Made by a program: the position numbers and the translations under genes | The notes under the pieces: generated by a model | The model's input: only the letters and a program-made list of their open reading frames with translations | The model's database searches: none | What the model was told of the DNA's origin: nothing | Virus record (IMG/VR): IMGVR_UViG_3300042518_000366 | Coordinates: 1-28,946 of that record | Source: a virus | Strand: one strand, 5' to 3' | Length of the DNA stretch: 28,946 nt | Part shown: in pieces, positions 28,870 to 28,946 of the stretch | How positions within the stretch are numbered: position 1 is the stretch's first letter | How the letters are laid out: each line of letters starts with the position of its first letter

Positions 28870-28946
28870 GCCATGCCCCTCCCCACGGCCTTCCTGACCT
28901 CCGGCACGATGTAGTCCCGCACGAATGCGCGGTCAGTGACCGGCCC
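28669..28946. repeat. Right copy of imperfect terminal overlap
   Basis: Aligns gaplessly to 1-278; 28820-28946 is identical to 152-278. Together with uninterrupted gene order across the join this supports a circular or circularly permuted genome of about 28,668 bp. Confidence 0.85.
28866..28946 (-). CDS. Tape measure protein, 3' end (terminal repeat copy)
   Basis: The last 26 codons and stop of the tape measure gene, identical to 198-278 and cut by the right contig edge. It is the same gene as 198-2111 seen again through the terminal overlap, not a second gene. Confidence 0.85.
   Translation of the reverse strand, partial: GPVTDRAFVRDYIVPEVRKAVGRGMA

Noticed and set aside
1-28946. Temperate lifestyle (integrase, CI/Cro switch)
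   Set aside because: No recombinase or repressor gene is visible anywhere on the closed circle; the small HTH protein alone is not sufficient evidence.

Overview
The window is essentially one complete, circularly closing genome of a small tailed phage with siphovirus-type (long non-contractile tail) gene content, probably assembled from a mixed or environmental sample. Every gene I can support lies on the minus strand. The last 127 bases (28820-28946) are identical to 152-278, and the bases before them align imperfectly with 1-151. The molecule therefore closes on itself with a unit length of about 28,668 bp (28,946 minus 278), and bases 1-151 look like a divergent allele of the same locus. 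Base composition is GC-rich with strong AGGAGG-type ribosome sites and many ATGA start/stop overlaps, which points to a proteobacterial-type host. I cannot name the host.

Reading in the direction of transcription (decreasing coordinate), a strong sigma70-like promoter at 23148-23176 has a tandem 10-bp repeat just upstream. It opens an early region of small unknown proteins, a RecE/Exo VIII-like nuclease with a RecT-like annealing protein, more small proteins and an FmdB-type zinc ribbon. A second promoter at 19642-19670 drives a small HTH protein and a replication initiator that carries iteron-like repeats inside its gene, a lambda-O-like arrangement and the likely origin. Next come a Cys-rich protein, a DUF6948-like protein between two Gly-rich low-complexity proteins, a PAPS-reductase-like PP-loop protein flanked by 25-bp direct repeats, a RuvC-like resolvase and a ParB-domain/adenine-methyltransferase fusion.

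The late region follows: small and large terminase, portal, head morphogenesis protein, an unknown virion protein, scaffold and major capsid protein. A cargo block then sits between head and connector genes: a 51-aa protein, a membrane-anchored 109-aa protein, a Sec-signal beta-helix protein sharing its C-terminal module, and a small membrane protein. After it come connector, tail terminator, tail tube, tail chaperones with a programmed -1 frameshift, and tape measure. Crossing the contig ends, the order continues with two tail-tip proteins, an XhlA-like membrane protein, a permuted papain-like hydrolase, an HTH-metallophosphoesterase, a tRNA-like element, a small protein and an M15 peptidase endolysin. 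A tandem-hairpin terminator at 23251-23292 ends transcription about 75 bp short of the promoter where it began, so the genome can be read as one unidirectional transcription circuit.

No integrase, CI-like repressor, DNA polymerase, transposon, CRISPR or rRNA was seen. The most unusual items are the exported beta-helix/anchor pair inside the virion operon, the phased intragenic iterons beside a polypurine tract, the pair of GYGSG/GWGSG proteins around the DUF6948-like gene, and three genes whose GC-rich conserved ends enclose a more AT-rich centre.
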